Positions 11,691 to 23,360 of a DNA stretch of 64,000 nt are shown here, in pieces. How positions within the stretch are numbered: position 1 is the stretch's first letter; each line of letters begins with the position of its first letter. The stretch lies in assembly GCF_018991925.1 (NCBI RefSeq), contig NW_024736071.1:9939231-10003230 (forward strand), in the 5' to 3' direction. A program made the translations under genes and the position numbers. The notes below the pieces were generated by a model. It was not told the origin of the DNA and made no database searches. It saw only the letters and a program-made list of their open reading frames with translations. Origin of the DNA: Homarus americanus. Taxonomy: Eukaryota; Arthropoda; Malacostraca; Decapoda; Nephropidae.

Positions 11691-11860
11691 TAATCACCCA
11701 ACCAAGACAAGAGGGCAGCCCCAGGTCAGTCCCCAGGCTGATCGCAGCAAGCCAGAGGACAGCCCCAGGTCAGCCCTCAGGCTGATCGCCTGAAGAAGGT
11801 CTGCCCCCAGGCTAATAGCCGCAAGAGAGGATCAGCCCCCAGGTGGATCGCCGCCAGACG
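11691..11860 (+). repeat. Degenerate ~45-bp tandem repeat (CCCCAGG...GATCGC)
   Basis: Four imperfect units, each with CAGCCCCAGG or CCCCCAGGCT followed by GATCGC or AATAGC and a GCAAG/AGAGG segment. It leads directly into the GACGTCA cluster. Confidence 0.65.
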
Positions 11861-11862
11861 GC

Positions 11863-11905
11863 GACGTCATCCCCCAGAGCAGGACGTCATCGACTCCTGA
11901 CGTCA
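11863..11905. promoter_or_regulatory. Cluster of three CRE-like GACGTCA sites
   Basis: GACGTCA occurs at 11863-11869 and 11883-11889, and the full palindrome TGACGTCA at 11898-11905. TGACGTCA is the binding site of CREB/ATF bZIP factors. No transcription start or gene is recognisable next to it, so function is unproven. Confidence 0.35.
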
Positions 11906-13259
11906 CTGCCAGCGAAGAAACTCTATGGATTCTTAGCCAGGTAGACCACAAACTATCATTATTTTACAAACTACACAAACACAAGTGAACTTCCAGACGT
12001 TTTCACATATAGTCAAAATAAAATATAAATTACTTGCACAAATGCACAGAAGGTAAATTAAATAAACATACATTTAGAAAGTACTTCTTCTACTTACAAA
12101 AGTAGATATATAATCTATACTTTTACATACTTTTCGTACTTTCTAATAGTTTTGAATAATTTTAATATTTTCTCTCTTCAGTTTCATAACTCATTATAAA
12201 TATTTTTGCTTTAATCCGTGAGTCGGCAACGTAGTGAGATTTATACAGTGAAGTGCAAATAAAAATTCTCATTTTTCTTGAAATTTTTGGTTATCAAACA
12301 GGAAATATGAGTGACTCAGACTCACAGTAGCCAGTCATCCTAAAAATTCAGAGCTAGAGTGCAACTGATGGCTGATGAAGAATTACCATAACAACCAAAT
12401 AGGTTAACACCTACCGACTCTTTAGCTAGCTGCAAGAAAATTTCATAGATTACTCAGTTTGAAAATTTACACGATAGACAATTAAAGATCAGGGCCAACA
12501 TTTACCCGTATACCTGTTAACGCTAGTGTTCCAACTAACAACAAAATGGCAAAAGGTGGTTTGCTTCTACTAACACCGACTTCCATCGTTGTCAAACTGG
12601 AAAGATACTTCCAAATAAGATTAAGGTACAAGAGTTTACTGCAGAGGATCCAGATTATACTACTTCGCTTAATATTGCGTAAGTGCGAAAATATTATGAG
12701 AAATAATAATGTCTTCAACAATGTAGATAAAATCTCATACGTCAGAAGCCTCATCAAAACCGGTAGTCGCGCAGCTAGAGCTATCTATGCTTAAACCATC
12801 GATAAGAAACTGATGATCACTGGTCAACAGCCAAAATGGTTCACATATGAGATCATGCTCACACAACTAATTTCATATTGCTGAATTAGTCTGATATTTG
12901 TTTTGTTCTATCAGACCAGGTTTATAAAAAATCAATAGAATTACAAAATGTTAATATTCCATCACGTGTCGTGCAAAGATGAGATTATCTCCATGTGACT
13001 GTGCTTTCATGACTAATTTCATAATAGAATATTAGTTGGATGTTTCATTCTGCCATCAGACCTACTTTCTTAAGAATAAAAATAGTAAATATAGCGCATT
13101 ATCGCGTCGCCATAAGATACAATTTTAAACCTATCACCCAGATAAGCTCATAAAATTGTACCCAAAAACTCTAAAGTTCAAATCGCTATAATGACAAAAT
13201 ATATGAAGTTCTAAAAGTGCTTCTGAACTTTACTCTTTCTCTTGTACAGCTTACTCTCT
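11906..13259. other. AT-rich stretch without a recognisable gene
   Basis: Frames are short and unconserved. An old, diverged direct duplication is visible: the block 12855-12930 (ACTAATTTCATA...TCAGACCAGGTTTA) resembles 13012-13085 (ACTAATTTCATA...TCAGACCTACTTTC). Confidence 0.5.
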
Positions 13260-14880
13260 TCTCGTTGCAGTGTCAGCAACAGTCGCCCATCATAGCATTA
13301 AGTTTGAATTCTTCCGCAAATATACCACTCTCCATTATGGCGATATCTTGATAAAATCTTTCGCCGTGTTCATCACTAACGTCTCCAAGGTTACTAGAAT
13401 AATTCAATATGAGAGAGTGAAAAAATGCAATTTCAAGGACATCCTTGCTCCCCAATGCATGATAATTCGACATGGTTGATACGATTTCTTTGTAGTTGTC
13501 AGCACGATAGTTTCAAGAAAATTCTTTGACACATTTGACAAATGATTCATACTTTTTTTCTCCAATTAGTTCAATGTTTTGGTGAATTCGCTATCATTAA
13601 CTAGTATGAATTTGTGGTCCATTCAAGACACCTGCTTTCAACGGCTTCCGGAAACCACACCACCTAGTTTCTGAGATAAGTAGAGTCCCAGCACCGAATT
13701 GATCCATGGCTTTGATGAAATTTTTAGCAAGCCGAGCTTTAGATGCAGTGGGCAAAATATCTTTCTGGATCTACAAAGCGGATTATGAGGCACAGTTAAA
13801 CCTTCCGGGCGCATCTCTTGTGGTGCTTGTCGGCCAATCCTTTCTCACATAGTGCTCTGCATCAGCTCTGCTGTTCCACAGCACAAAAAGCACATGTGCT
13901 GTGTAGCCACTCTGAAAGGCCAGTAGCAAACCCAGTGACTTTGAGATCGCCACATATCTTCACTGGTGTTTCTCATGCTCTATAGCGGCCAACAGAATTT
14001 TCATTGTTTCATAGCTCTCCAGTCATTTTTTTGTTGCGTGGCTGCTATTGGGACAGATGGAAGCCGTGCCATTATTAATAAGAACAGCTTTCAGAAGTCT
14101 TTCCTGGGTCTATAAACAGCCTCCAATCCTCTGTCTTGTATGTTTCAGACTTGCAGAGTTGTTGCATAAGGAGATACTGCGTCCTCGCAATAACAAGGTT
14201 GTTTTGCTATCTTGAAAAAATCCAGACAGCTGTCTATGTCGGTAACGCTTTGCAGTGTTATGCACTCCATCTTCTAGCAGGTTACGCTGCTTTAGTCTGG
14301 ATCCCAAAACTTCGGCCTCTTCTTTTGACAAGTTTAGGTCCCTGATGAGATCATGGCCTTCTTGAGTAAATAGTTTAGGCCTGGTATTTTCAGAGTCATC
14401 CTGGCAGTCGTTTTCCATTGAAATTGAGAGGTAGAATCGGAATCACTCGAATTCTTGTTCCAGTCGGTGGATTTGGGACTGGAAGTTCAGCACTTATGCG
14501 GTACTGGTCGGATTGCAGAAGCAATATTGAATTACTGTACCTTGCCTCGTCTTGATTTTATTCCCTTAATATTTGTGAGACAGAAGTAGCAGTCACTACT
14601 GTGGTCTTTAGAGTTCCGCCATATCATTGGTACAACAAACGGCATTCCCTGAACTTCGTTTACCACATCCACTCGCTCAGGTGGTTAACACAAGACACAG
14701 GCTACATGAGGTGCCCATTTCTTTGTCACTTGGTCACCCAAATGACATTTGAAGTAACTTTTGTAGTACAGATCGAACAGCTTTTGTGATTGGTTTCTTG
14801 AGGCTACCAATTGAAGGCACCACATATGTAGCAAAACTATCCCAGCACCGTTCACACACTTGCACCGTTCACACACTTGC
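13260..14880 (-). pseudogene. Intronless relic of an uncharacterised arthropod protein family
   Basis: Read on the minus strand from 14876 down, a protein of roughly 450-500 residues is recoverable across frameshifts. The N-terminal Cys/His-rich part reads YYKSYFKCHLGDQ, KKWAPHVACVLC, MPFVVPMIWRNSKDHSSDCY (then FC); CxxC and DCYFC look like a zinc-binding module. Next come LFTQEGHDLIRDLNLSKEEA and GSRLKQRNLL, then LKAVLINNG, YETMKILLAAIEHEKHQW, LFVLWNSRADAEHYVRKDWP, FVKCVKEF, LGSKDVLEIAFFHSLI and NLGDVSDEHGERFYQDI. From memory, these motifs in this order occur in multicopy uncharacterised proteins of arthropods and cnidarians; I do not know an accepted name or function, and a transposon origin is possible. 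There are no introns, several frameshifts and some stops, so it is a dead copy. Confidence 0.7.
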
Positions 14881-15290
14881 GACGTTCCATGTTTTTGTTA
14901 ATTTCAGGTAATTACAAATCATGCAGGTGTGAAATATGCAATATCATGAATCAGCAAACTGAAAACAAACAAAAAAGCACAAATCAGGACAAATAATTGC
15001 ATAAATTGGAGCCAATGAGCATATAAATTACTGTATATGAATAGCATGGTACACTAAATATATAGATATGCTGGTTCTGGAAAACTGAGCCTGATACAGC
15101 TATACGAATGTCATAATTGAGTTCAGCACATTAATTACACTAGAATCAGACTGTTTTGATCCAGAACCATGAGAATGTTTTTCTATGTTGACCAGTGTTA
15201 TCCAACGTTTAGGAAACAATTCATCTCCTTTTTTGGGTCAGGTACTGTACTAAAGGAAGTCAGCTTACTTGGATTTTCTAGATGGCAGAG
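14881..15290. other. No feature recognised
   Basis: AT-rich DNA between the pseudogene and a MITE. One short direct duplication of about 15 bp (GCACCGTTCACACACTT) lies at 14848-14880. Confidence 0.4.
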
Positions 15291-15294
15291 CATA

Positions 15295-15552
15295 CAGTCT
15301 CGTTCAAGATTCTTCGAACACTGCTGGAGACAGCTGGCAACTCAAGGCCATTTGTTTACTATAATATGTAGTAAAAATTATGAATGAATGTTAAAGGTTG
15401 TCGGTGATTGGGTACTTAGTTCTCTGTTGCTTGCTTAATTAATAGTTGGGCTTTGTTGTTTTGTATTATATCATACTACGTACTATAGTAAACAAACGGC
15501 CTTGAGGTGCCAGCTGTCTCCAGCAGTGTTCGAAGAATCTTGAACGAGACTG
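15295..15552. mobile_element. Palindromic MITE with ~75-bp terminal inverted repeats (TA target)
   Basis: The left arm (15295-about 15372) and right arm (about 15475-15552) are inverted copies that differ at only a few positions; both start CAGTCTCGTTCAAGATTC from the outside. Each end is flanked by TA (15293-15294 and 15553-15554), the target-site signature of Tc1/mariner-type transposons. The spacer of about 100 bp has no coding capacity, so this is a non-autonomous element. RNA from it would fold into a long hairpin. Confidence 0.85.
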
Positions 15553-15555
15553 TAC

Positions 15556-15949
15556 ATGTGACACTTGAAATGACGAGCAAGACGCCCACATTTTTGCCGG
15601 ACACACTAAGATAGATCTCAAAACTTATATGGGATCCTCAGATTGATTCCATGACAATGACAACTTGTTTAAAGAAAATTTCTACAGGATTATTGAGTTT
15701 CTTCACTTTATCTTGTCATCAAATGAACCCTTACGCAAGAAAGCCCGAACTAAATAATACAAAGTAGGGACTAAGCTTGTAGACTACGTGGAGGAAACTG
15801 CTGAACCAGCGGAACGTACTCCAAGGGCTCTGTCAGTGGCACCAGTCACCAGCTCTAAGGAACAACCACAAACCGTATTCTACATTAGGGTGAATATTCA
15901 CAGGTATATAATGCAAATGGTGCTGTTACAAGTGTCTCTTGGTGAAGGT
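15556..15949. other. No feature recognised
   Basis: Unique-looking sequence between the MITE and the G-rich array. A weak frame (near 15770-15880) has no match I know. Confidence 0.4.
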
Positions 15950-18900
15950 AAGGAGGGTGTGTAGGTCAGGAAAGGAGGACGGATGAAGCAGGTATGCGTG
16001 GGAGGAGATAAGGTTGAAACTGATGACGAGGAGAAGGTTAAGTTTAAGTGAAAGAGAAGGTTAGGGTTGAATGAAGGGGAAGGTTGGGGTTGAATGAAGG
16101 GAAAGGTTGGGGTTGAGTGAGGGAAAGTTGGGTTTGAGTGAGGAAGGTTGGGGTTGTTGAGTGGAGGGTGGGGAGGTTGGGGTTGAGTGAGGGAAAGGTT
16201 GGGGAGTTGAGTGGGGAAGGTTGGGGTTGAGTGAGGGAAGGTTGGGGTTGAGTGAAGGATAAGGTTGGGGTTGAGTGAGGAAGGTTGGGGTTGAGTGAAG
16301 GGATAAGGTTGGGGTTGAGTGAGGGAAGGTTGGGGTTGAGTGAGTGGGGGAGGTTGGGGTTGGTGAGGAAAGGTTCGGGTTGAGTCAGGGGAAGGTTGGG
16401 GTTGAGTGGTGGGGGAGGTTGGGGTTGAGTGAGGGAAAGGTTGGAGTTGAGTCAGGGGAAGGTTGGGTTGAGTGAAGGGATAAGGTTGGGGTTGAGTGAA
16501 GGGAAGGTTCGGGTTGAGTGATGGGGAGAAGGTTGGGGTTGAGTAGGTGGGGAAGGTTGGGGTTGGAGTGGGGTTGGGGGTTGGAAGTGATGGGGTAAGG
16601 TTGGGGTTGAGTGAAGGGTAAGGTTGGAGTTGAGTGAAGGGGAAGGTTCGGGTTGAGTGAGGGAGTAGGTTGGAGTTGAGAAAGAGGGAAGGTTCGGGTT
16701 GAGTGAGGGGAGAAGGTTCGGGTTTGAGTGAAGGGGGTTGGAGTTGAGTGAGGGGGTAAGGTTGGGGTTGAGTGAAGGGGGTTGGAGTTGAGTGGGGGGT
16801 AAGGTTGGGGTTGAGTGGGGGTAAGGTTGGAGTTGGAGTGGAAGGGGAAGGTTCGGGTTGGAGTGGGGGTAGGTTGGGGTTAGAGTGAGGGTAGGTTGGA
16901 GTTGAAGGGGTAAGGTTCGGGGTTGAGTGGGGAAAGGATGGGGTTGAGTAAGGGGATTGGGGGTTGAGTAGGGTAGGTTGGGGTTGAGTGAAGGGGGAAG
17001 GTTCGAGGTTGAGTGAGGGGTAAGGTTGGGGTTAAGTGAGGGTAAGGTTGGAGTTGAGAGGAAGGGGAAGGTTAGGGTTGAGTGAGGGGTAGGTTGGGGT
17101 TGAGTGAAGGGGAAGATTCGGGTTGGTGAGGGGTAAGGTTGGGGTTGAGTGAAGGGAAGGTTCGGGTTGAGTGAGGGAAAGGTTGGGGTTTAGTAAGGGG
17201 ATTGGGGTGAGGTGGGGAAAGGTTGGGGTTGAGTGGGGGAAGGTTAGGGTTGAGAGTGAGGGTAGGTTGGGGTTAAGTGAAGGGGTATGGTTGGAGTTGA
17301 GAGAAGAAGGTTAGGGTTGGTGAGGGTAAGGTTGGGGTTGAGTGAAGGGGGAAGATTCGGGTTGGTAAGGTTGGGGTTGAGTGAAGGGAAGGTTCGGGTT
17401 GATGAGGGAAAGGTTGGGGTTGAGTAGGGGATTGGGGTTGAGTGAGGGTAGGTTGGGGTTGAGTGAAGGGGAAGGTTCGGGTTGAGTGAGGGAGTAGGTT
17501 GGGGTTAGAGTGAGGGGGTAAGGTTGGAGTTGAGAGAAGGGGAAGGTTAGGGTTGGTGAGGGTAAGGTTGGGGTTGGGTGAAGGGAAGGTTGGGGTTGAG
17601 TGGGGGTAAGGTTGGGGTTGGTGGGGAAGGTGGGTTGAGTGAGGGGAGTAGGTTGGAGTTGAGAGGGAAGGTTGGGGTTGGAGTGGGGATAAGGTTGGGG
17701 GTTGAGTGAAGGGAGGTTCGGGTTGAGTAGGGAAGGTTGGGGTTGAGTAAGAGGAGGAGGTTGGAGTTGAGTGGGGGGTAAGGTTGGGGTTGAGTGGGGG
17801 GTAGGTTGGAGTTGAGTGAGGTGGGTAGGTTGGGGGTTGGTGAGGGGTAAGGTTGGGGGTTGAGGTTGGGGTTGAGTGAAGGGTAAGGTTGGGGTTGAGT
17901 GAAGGGGAGTAGGTTGGGGGTTGAGTGGAGGGAAGGTTGGGGTTGAGGTGGGGGGTAGGTTGGGGTTGGAGTGAGGTAGGTTAGGGTTGGTAGGGGTAAG
18001 GTTGGAGTTGAGTGAGGGTAGGGTTGGAGTTGGGTGAGGGAGTAGGTTGGAGTTGGTGGGGAAGGTTGGAGTTGGTGGGGGTAGGTTGGGTTGAGTGAGG
18101 GTAAGGTTGGGTTGGGTGGGGGTAGGTTGGGTTGGGTAGGGGAAGGTTGGAGTTGAGTGAGGGGTAGGGTTGGGGTTGAGTGAGGTTGGAGTTGAGTGGG
18201 GGTAAGGTTGGGGTTGAGTGAAAGGGTAAGGTTGGAGTTAGTGGGGAAGGTTGGAGTTGAGTGAGGTAGGTTGGGGTTGAGTGAGGGTAGGTTGGGTTGA
18301 GTGAAAAGGGTAAGGTTGGGTTGGAGTGAGGGAAGGTTGGAGTTGGTGAGGGGAGTAGGTTGGAGTTAGTGAGGGGTAAGGTTGGAGTTGAGTGAGGGGT
18401 AGGTTGGGGTTGAGTGAGGGGGTAAGGTTGGGGTTGAGTGAGGGGAGAAGGTTGGAGTTGGTGACGGGGTGGAGTTAGGGGTTGAGTGGGGGTAGGATTA
18501 GGTTTGGAGTGAGGGGTAGGGTTGGAGTTGGTGAGGGTGGGTTAGGGTTGGTGAGGGTGGTAGGTTGGAGTTGAGTGGGGAGTAAGGTTGGAGTTGAGTG
18601 AGGGGTAAGGTTGGGGTTGAGTGAGGGGTGGGTTGGGTTGGTGAGGGTAGGTTGGGGTTGAGTGAGGAGGTAGGTTAGGGTTGAGTGAGGGGTAGAGTTG
18701 GAGTTGGTGAGGGGTAGGTTGGGGTTGAGTGGGGGTAGGTTGGGGTTGAGCGAGGTAAGGTTGGGGTTGAGTGAGGGTAGGTTGGGGTTGGGTGGGGAGT
18801 AGGTTGGGGTTGAGTGAGGTAAGATTTGGGAGTAGGGAGTAGGTTGGAGTTGAGTGAGGTAGGGTTGGAGTTGAGTGAGGTAAGGTTGGGGTTGAGTGAG

Positions 18901-21305
18901 GGTAAGGTTGGAGTTGAGTGAGGGGTAAGGTTAGGGTTGAGTGAGGGTAAGGTTGGGGTTGAGTGAGGAGTAGGTTGGGGTTAGGTAGGGAGTAGGTTGG
19001 GGAGGTTGGAGTGAGGGAGAAGGTTGGGGTTGAGTAGGGAAAGGTTGTGGAGTTGAGTGAGGTAAGGTTAGGGTTGAGTGAGGGGGTAAGGTTGGAGTTA
19101 GTGAGGAGTAGGTTGGGGTTAGTGAGGGTAAGGTTGGGGTTGAGTGAGGGTAAGGTTGGGGTTGAGTGAGGGTAGGTTAGGGTTGGGGAGGTAGGTTAGG
19201 GTTGAGTGAGGGGTAAGGTTGGGGTTGAGTGAGGGGTAAGGTTGGAGTTGAGTGAGGGGTGGGTTAGGGTTGGAGTGAGGAGGAAGGGGTTAGGGTTGAG
19301 TGGGGGGGTAAGGTTGGGGTTGGAGTGAGGGGGTAAGGTTGGGGTTGAGGAAGGTAGGCTGGGGGTTGAGTGAGGGGGTGGGTTAGGGATTGACTGAGGA
19401 GGTAAGGTTGGTTGAGTGAGGGGAGAAGGTTGGGGGTGGAGTTAGGGGGGTAAGGTTGGGGTGAGTGAGGGGAGAAGGTTGGGGTTGAGTGAGGGGTAAG
19501 GTTAGGGTTGAGTGAGGAGGTAAGGTTTGGGAGTGAGGGGGGAAGGTTGGAGTTGGAGAGGTAAGGTTAGTTAGGGAGGGAGTAAGGTTGGGGTTTAGCG
19601 AGGAGGTAAGGAAGGAGGGAGGTAAGGTTGGGGTTGGAGTGAGGGGTAAGTAGCCAGGAGGAGGTGGAGAAGGTAAAGGGGAGAGGGGAGAAGGTTGGGG
19701 TTGAGTAGGGAGAAGGTTGAGTGGAGTGAGGGGAGAACAAAGGAGGAGGGGTAAGGTTAGTTGAGGAGAAGGTTGGGGGTGGAGTGAGGAGAAGTTGAAG
19801 GAGGAGGGGGTAAGGTTGGGGGTTGAGGAGGGGAAGGTTGGGGTTGAGTGAAGGAGGTAAGGGGTTGAGTGAGGGAGAAGGTTGGGGTTGAGTGAGGGGC
19901 AAGGTTGGAGGGAGGGGGGAAGGTTGGGGTTGAGTGAAGGATAAGGTTGGGGTTGAGTGAGGGAGAAGGTTGGGGTTGAGTGAGGGGGTAAGGTTGGGGT
20001 TGAGTGAGGGGTAAGGTTAGGGCTGGAGTAGGGGTAAGGTTGGAGTTGAGTGAGGTTGGAGTTGGAAGGAGGAAGGTTGAAGAGTGAGGGGGTGGGGTTG
20101 AGGAGGGGGTGAAGGTAGGGGTAAGTGAGGCTGGAGTGAGGGGGTAAGGTTAGGGTGGAGTGAGGGGCAAGGTTGGGGGTTGAGTGAGGGGTAAGGTTGG
20201 GGTTGGAGGGGGAAAGGTTGGGGTTGAGTGAGGGGTAAGGTTGGGGTGGAGTGAGAGGGGAAGGTTGAGGGGTGAGGGGGTAAGGTTGGGGTTGGAGTGG
20301 AGGGGGTGGGGTTGGGGTTGAGTGAGGGGGTAAGATTGGGGTTGAGTGAGGAGGTTGGGGTTGAGTGAGGGGAGAAGGTTGAGGAAGGAGGAGGGGTAAG
20401 GTTGGGGTTGAGTGGGGTAAAGGGTGTAGGGGTTGAGGCAAGGTTGAGTTGGTGAGGGAGAAGGTTGGGGTTGAGTGAGGGGAGAAGAGTTGAGGGGAGG
20501 GGGTAAGATTTGGGGTTGAGTGAGGGGTAAGGGGTTGAGAGAGGGAGAAGGTTGGGGAAGGAGTGGAGGGGGTGGAAGGAGGGTGGGGGTAAGGTTAGGT
20601 GAGTAAGGGGTAAGGTTGGAGTTGGAGTGAGGGGAGAAGGTTGAGGTTGAAGGAGGGGTAAGGTTGGGGTTGAGAGAGGGGGTAAGGTTGGGGTTGAGTG
20701 AGGGGGGGTAAGGTTAGTGAGGAGGAAGGTAAAGGAGGGAGGGGTAAGGGAAGGAGTGAGGGAGAAGGAGTTTCAGAGAGTAAGGTTGGGGTTGAGTGAG
20801 GGGGTAAGGTTGGAGTTGGAGTGAGGGAAGGTTGAGTGGAGAGGGGTAAGGTTGGGGTTGAGGAGGGGGCAGGTTGGGGTTGAGTGAGGGGAAGGTTGGA
20901 GCTTGGAGGAGAGGGTAAGGGTTGGGGCTGGAGGGGGTAAGGGTAGGAGTGAGGGGGGCAAGGTTGGGGTGGAGGGAGGGGGGCAAGGTTGGGGTTGAGT
21001 GAGGGGTAAGGTTGAGGGAGGAGGAGAAGGTTGAGGCTGGGAGTGGAGGGTAAGGTTGGGGTTGAGGCGGGGGTAAGGTTAGGGGTTGGAGGGCAAGGTT
21101 GGAGTGAGGAGGGGAGAAGGTTGAAGGAGTGAGGAGAAGGTTGGGGTTGGGGGAGGGGAAAGTGAGGGGAAGGTTGGGGTTGGAGTGAGGGGGTAAGGTT
21201 GGAAGGAGTGAGGGGGCTGGGAGTGAGGGTTAGGGGTTGAGTAAGGGGCAAGGTTGGAGTTGAGTGAGGGGAGAAGGTTGGAGTTTAGCGAGGGGGGGGG
21301 GAAAG
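15950..21305 (+). repeat. 5.3-kb G-rich minisatellite (GGTTGGGGTTGAGTGAGGGG type)
   Basis: More than 200 units of about 20-24 bp, built on AAGGTTGGGGTTGAGTGAGG plus a variable G-rich tail (GGTA, GGAGA, GA). The first 100 bp are a degenerate lead-in. Cytosine is almost absent on this strand over more than 5 kb. Unit length varies by small indels in the G runs, so there is no stable reading frame; the 352- and 218-residue Pro/Leu/Thr-rich minus-strand frames are artefacts. Confidence 0.95.
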
Positions 21306-21519
21306 GGTTAGGTATATAACAATATCCATCGTCCTTATGTACTGTACATATATTCCAATATATGTAGATGTGTAGATAAATGATCGAAACAAAGTCATCT
21401 TCTACGTGGCTGAAAAATGTAAAATGAATCTCAGCTCGACATAAAACATAACATTTCAACCACATCTGGCAAACTACTTGGTGGAGACATAGAGAAGGGT
21501 CTACTGGCACCACAGTACT

Positions 21520-21675
21520 GTGATTTCTAAACCTCAGACCACACCAGTATCCTACACCACCACACCAGTATCCTCCACCACCACACCAGTACCTCCACCA
21601 CCACACCAGTACCCTCCACCACCACACCAGTACCTCCACCACTACACCAGTACTTCCACCACCACACCAGTATCC
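21520..21675 (+). repeat. C-rich minisatellite, left part (ACACCAGTACCTCCACCACC)
   Basis: About seven units of about 20-21 bp (CACCACACCAGTA-CCTCCAC). The same unit resumes at 22494 on the far side of a LINE insertion. Confidence 0.92.
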
Positions 21676-22493
21676 TACACATAAGAACATAAGAAAATAA
21701 GCAGCCTGTTGCTTCAATCACCTTGTTCAGCGTTCCAACACTTACTACAAAGTTGCTAAGCTTGTTCCACTCGTCCACCACCCTATTTGTGAACCAGTTC
21801 CTTCCTATCTCCCTCCTAAACCCAAACTTATTCAACTTAAATTCGTTGCTCTGAGTCCTATCCTGCTCGGATATTATAAGAACTTTATCTATATCCCCTT
21901 TATTGATTTCCTTCACCCACTTAAATAGTTCTATCATATCTCCCCGCACTCTTCGTCTTTCTAGGGAATGCAAGTTTAGTGTCTTTAACCCATCCTTATA
22001 TGGAAGGTTTCTAAGTCCCGGAATCATTTTCGTCATTCTTCACTGCACCGACTCTAGTGAACGATATCCATTCTATAATAGGGCAACAGAACTGAACCGC
22101 ATAACGAGGTGCGGCCTGACTAGCGCAAGATATGGAAGCTGCAATAAGACCCCTGCACTCTTATTACTATGACTTCTAGATATAAAACCCAATACTCTGT
22201 TTGCCTTATTTCGAACATTAACGCACTGTTTTCTAGGCCGTAGGTCCGGGCTTACAAGTACCCCTAGGTCTCTTTCACAAGTCGACTTCTCTAGGTTGAT
22301 GTTGTTAAGGCTGTGTACATTGACAGTATTTGTTCTTCCAATATTAAGTACGCTGCACTTGCTGGTGTTGAATTTCATTTGCCATTTTTCAGACAACCCC
22401 TGCAGTTTATTTAGATCCTCCCGTAATGTATTTGCATTCTGCCCTGAATTAATCTGCCGCCCTATTTTGGTGTCATCCGCAAACTTGCGGTAC
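21676..22493 (-). mobile_element. CR1-like LINE, 5'-truncated, inserted in a minisatellite
   Basis: On the minus strand it reads from the RT catalytic motif KFADDTKIGRQIN through LSEKWQMKFNTSKC, RDLGVLVSPDL, LNLHSLERRRVRGDMIELFK, and FGFRREIGRNWFTNRVVDEW to a 3' tail of CTTATGTTCTTATG type at 21680-21695. One stop or frameshift lies near 22040-22075; otherwise the frames are open. The protein is clearly related to, but well diverged from, the copies at 33.1-33.5 and 53.0-53.5 kb, so it is a separate subfamily. The 5' truncation falls at the FADD motif, typical of incomplete reverse transcription. Both flanks are the same minisatellite. Confidence 0.88.
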
Positions 22494-23360
22494 CTCCCAG
22501 TACCTCCACCACCACACCAGTACCTCCACCATCACAGCTGTACCTCCACCAATACAACCTTCACCCCTCACCACCACAATCAACAACCCCCACCCCACCA
22601 CCACAATCAACAACCCCACCACCACAACCACAACCATCATCCAAGACCACCACAACCATCACCCCCACCACCTTCACCCCTCACCATCACAACCATCAAC
22701 TCCACCACCACAGTCATCACCCCCACCAACAGCACAACCATTACTCCTCACTATCACCCCCACAACAATCAACACCGCTATATCCACTACCATCACCCCC
22801 CACCACCACAACTATCACCCCCACAACCACAACCATCACCCACCCCATCACCACCGTCAGCAATCAACAACCCCAACCTCCATCACCCCCACCACCTCAA
22901 CTATTACCCCACAACCACAATCATCACCTTCACCACCACAATCAACACCCTACCACCATCAGAATCAACAACCTCCGCCACCACACTCAACTCCCCCACT
23001 ACCACAAACATCACCCCACTACCACCATATACACCCCATCACCACAATCACTACCCCACCACCACAATCAACACCCCACCACCACAACCATCATCCCTGC
23101 AATCAACACCCCCTACCACCGCAACCATCATCCCCACCACCACAATCAACAACCTCAACCTCCACCACCGCTACCATCACCCCCACCACCTCAACTATTA
23201 CTCCAAGAACCACAATCATCACCCCTACAGCCACAATCAACACCCCGACCACCACAATCAACACCCCCACCAGAACCAACACCCCCTATCATCACAATCA
23301 GCAACTCTACCAACACAACCATCATCTCCGCCACAATCAACACCCACACCACCACAAACA
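22494..23360 (+). repeat. C-rich minisatellite, right part (CCACCACAATCAACACC type)
   Basis: It starts with the same CAGTACCTCCACCACCACAC units as the left part, then drifts into CACCACCACAATCAACACCC and ACAACCATCACCCC variants of about 18-24 bp. It is A/C-only over most of its length. The 438-residue frame through it, starting inside the LINE, is spurious. Confidence 0.92.

Noticed and set aside
19383..21251. Pro/Leu/Thr-rich minus-strand frames of 352 and 218 residues
   Set aside because: Translations of the G-rich minisatellite; the frame shifts with each unit-length change and there is no conserved domain.
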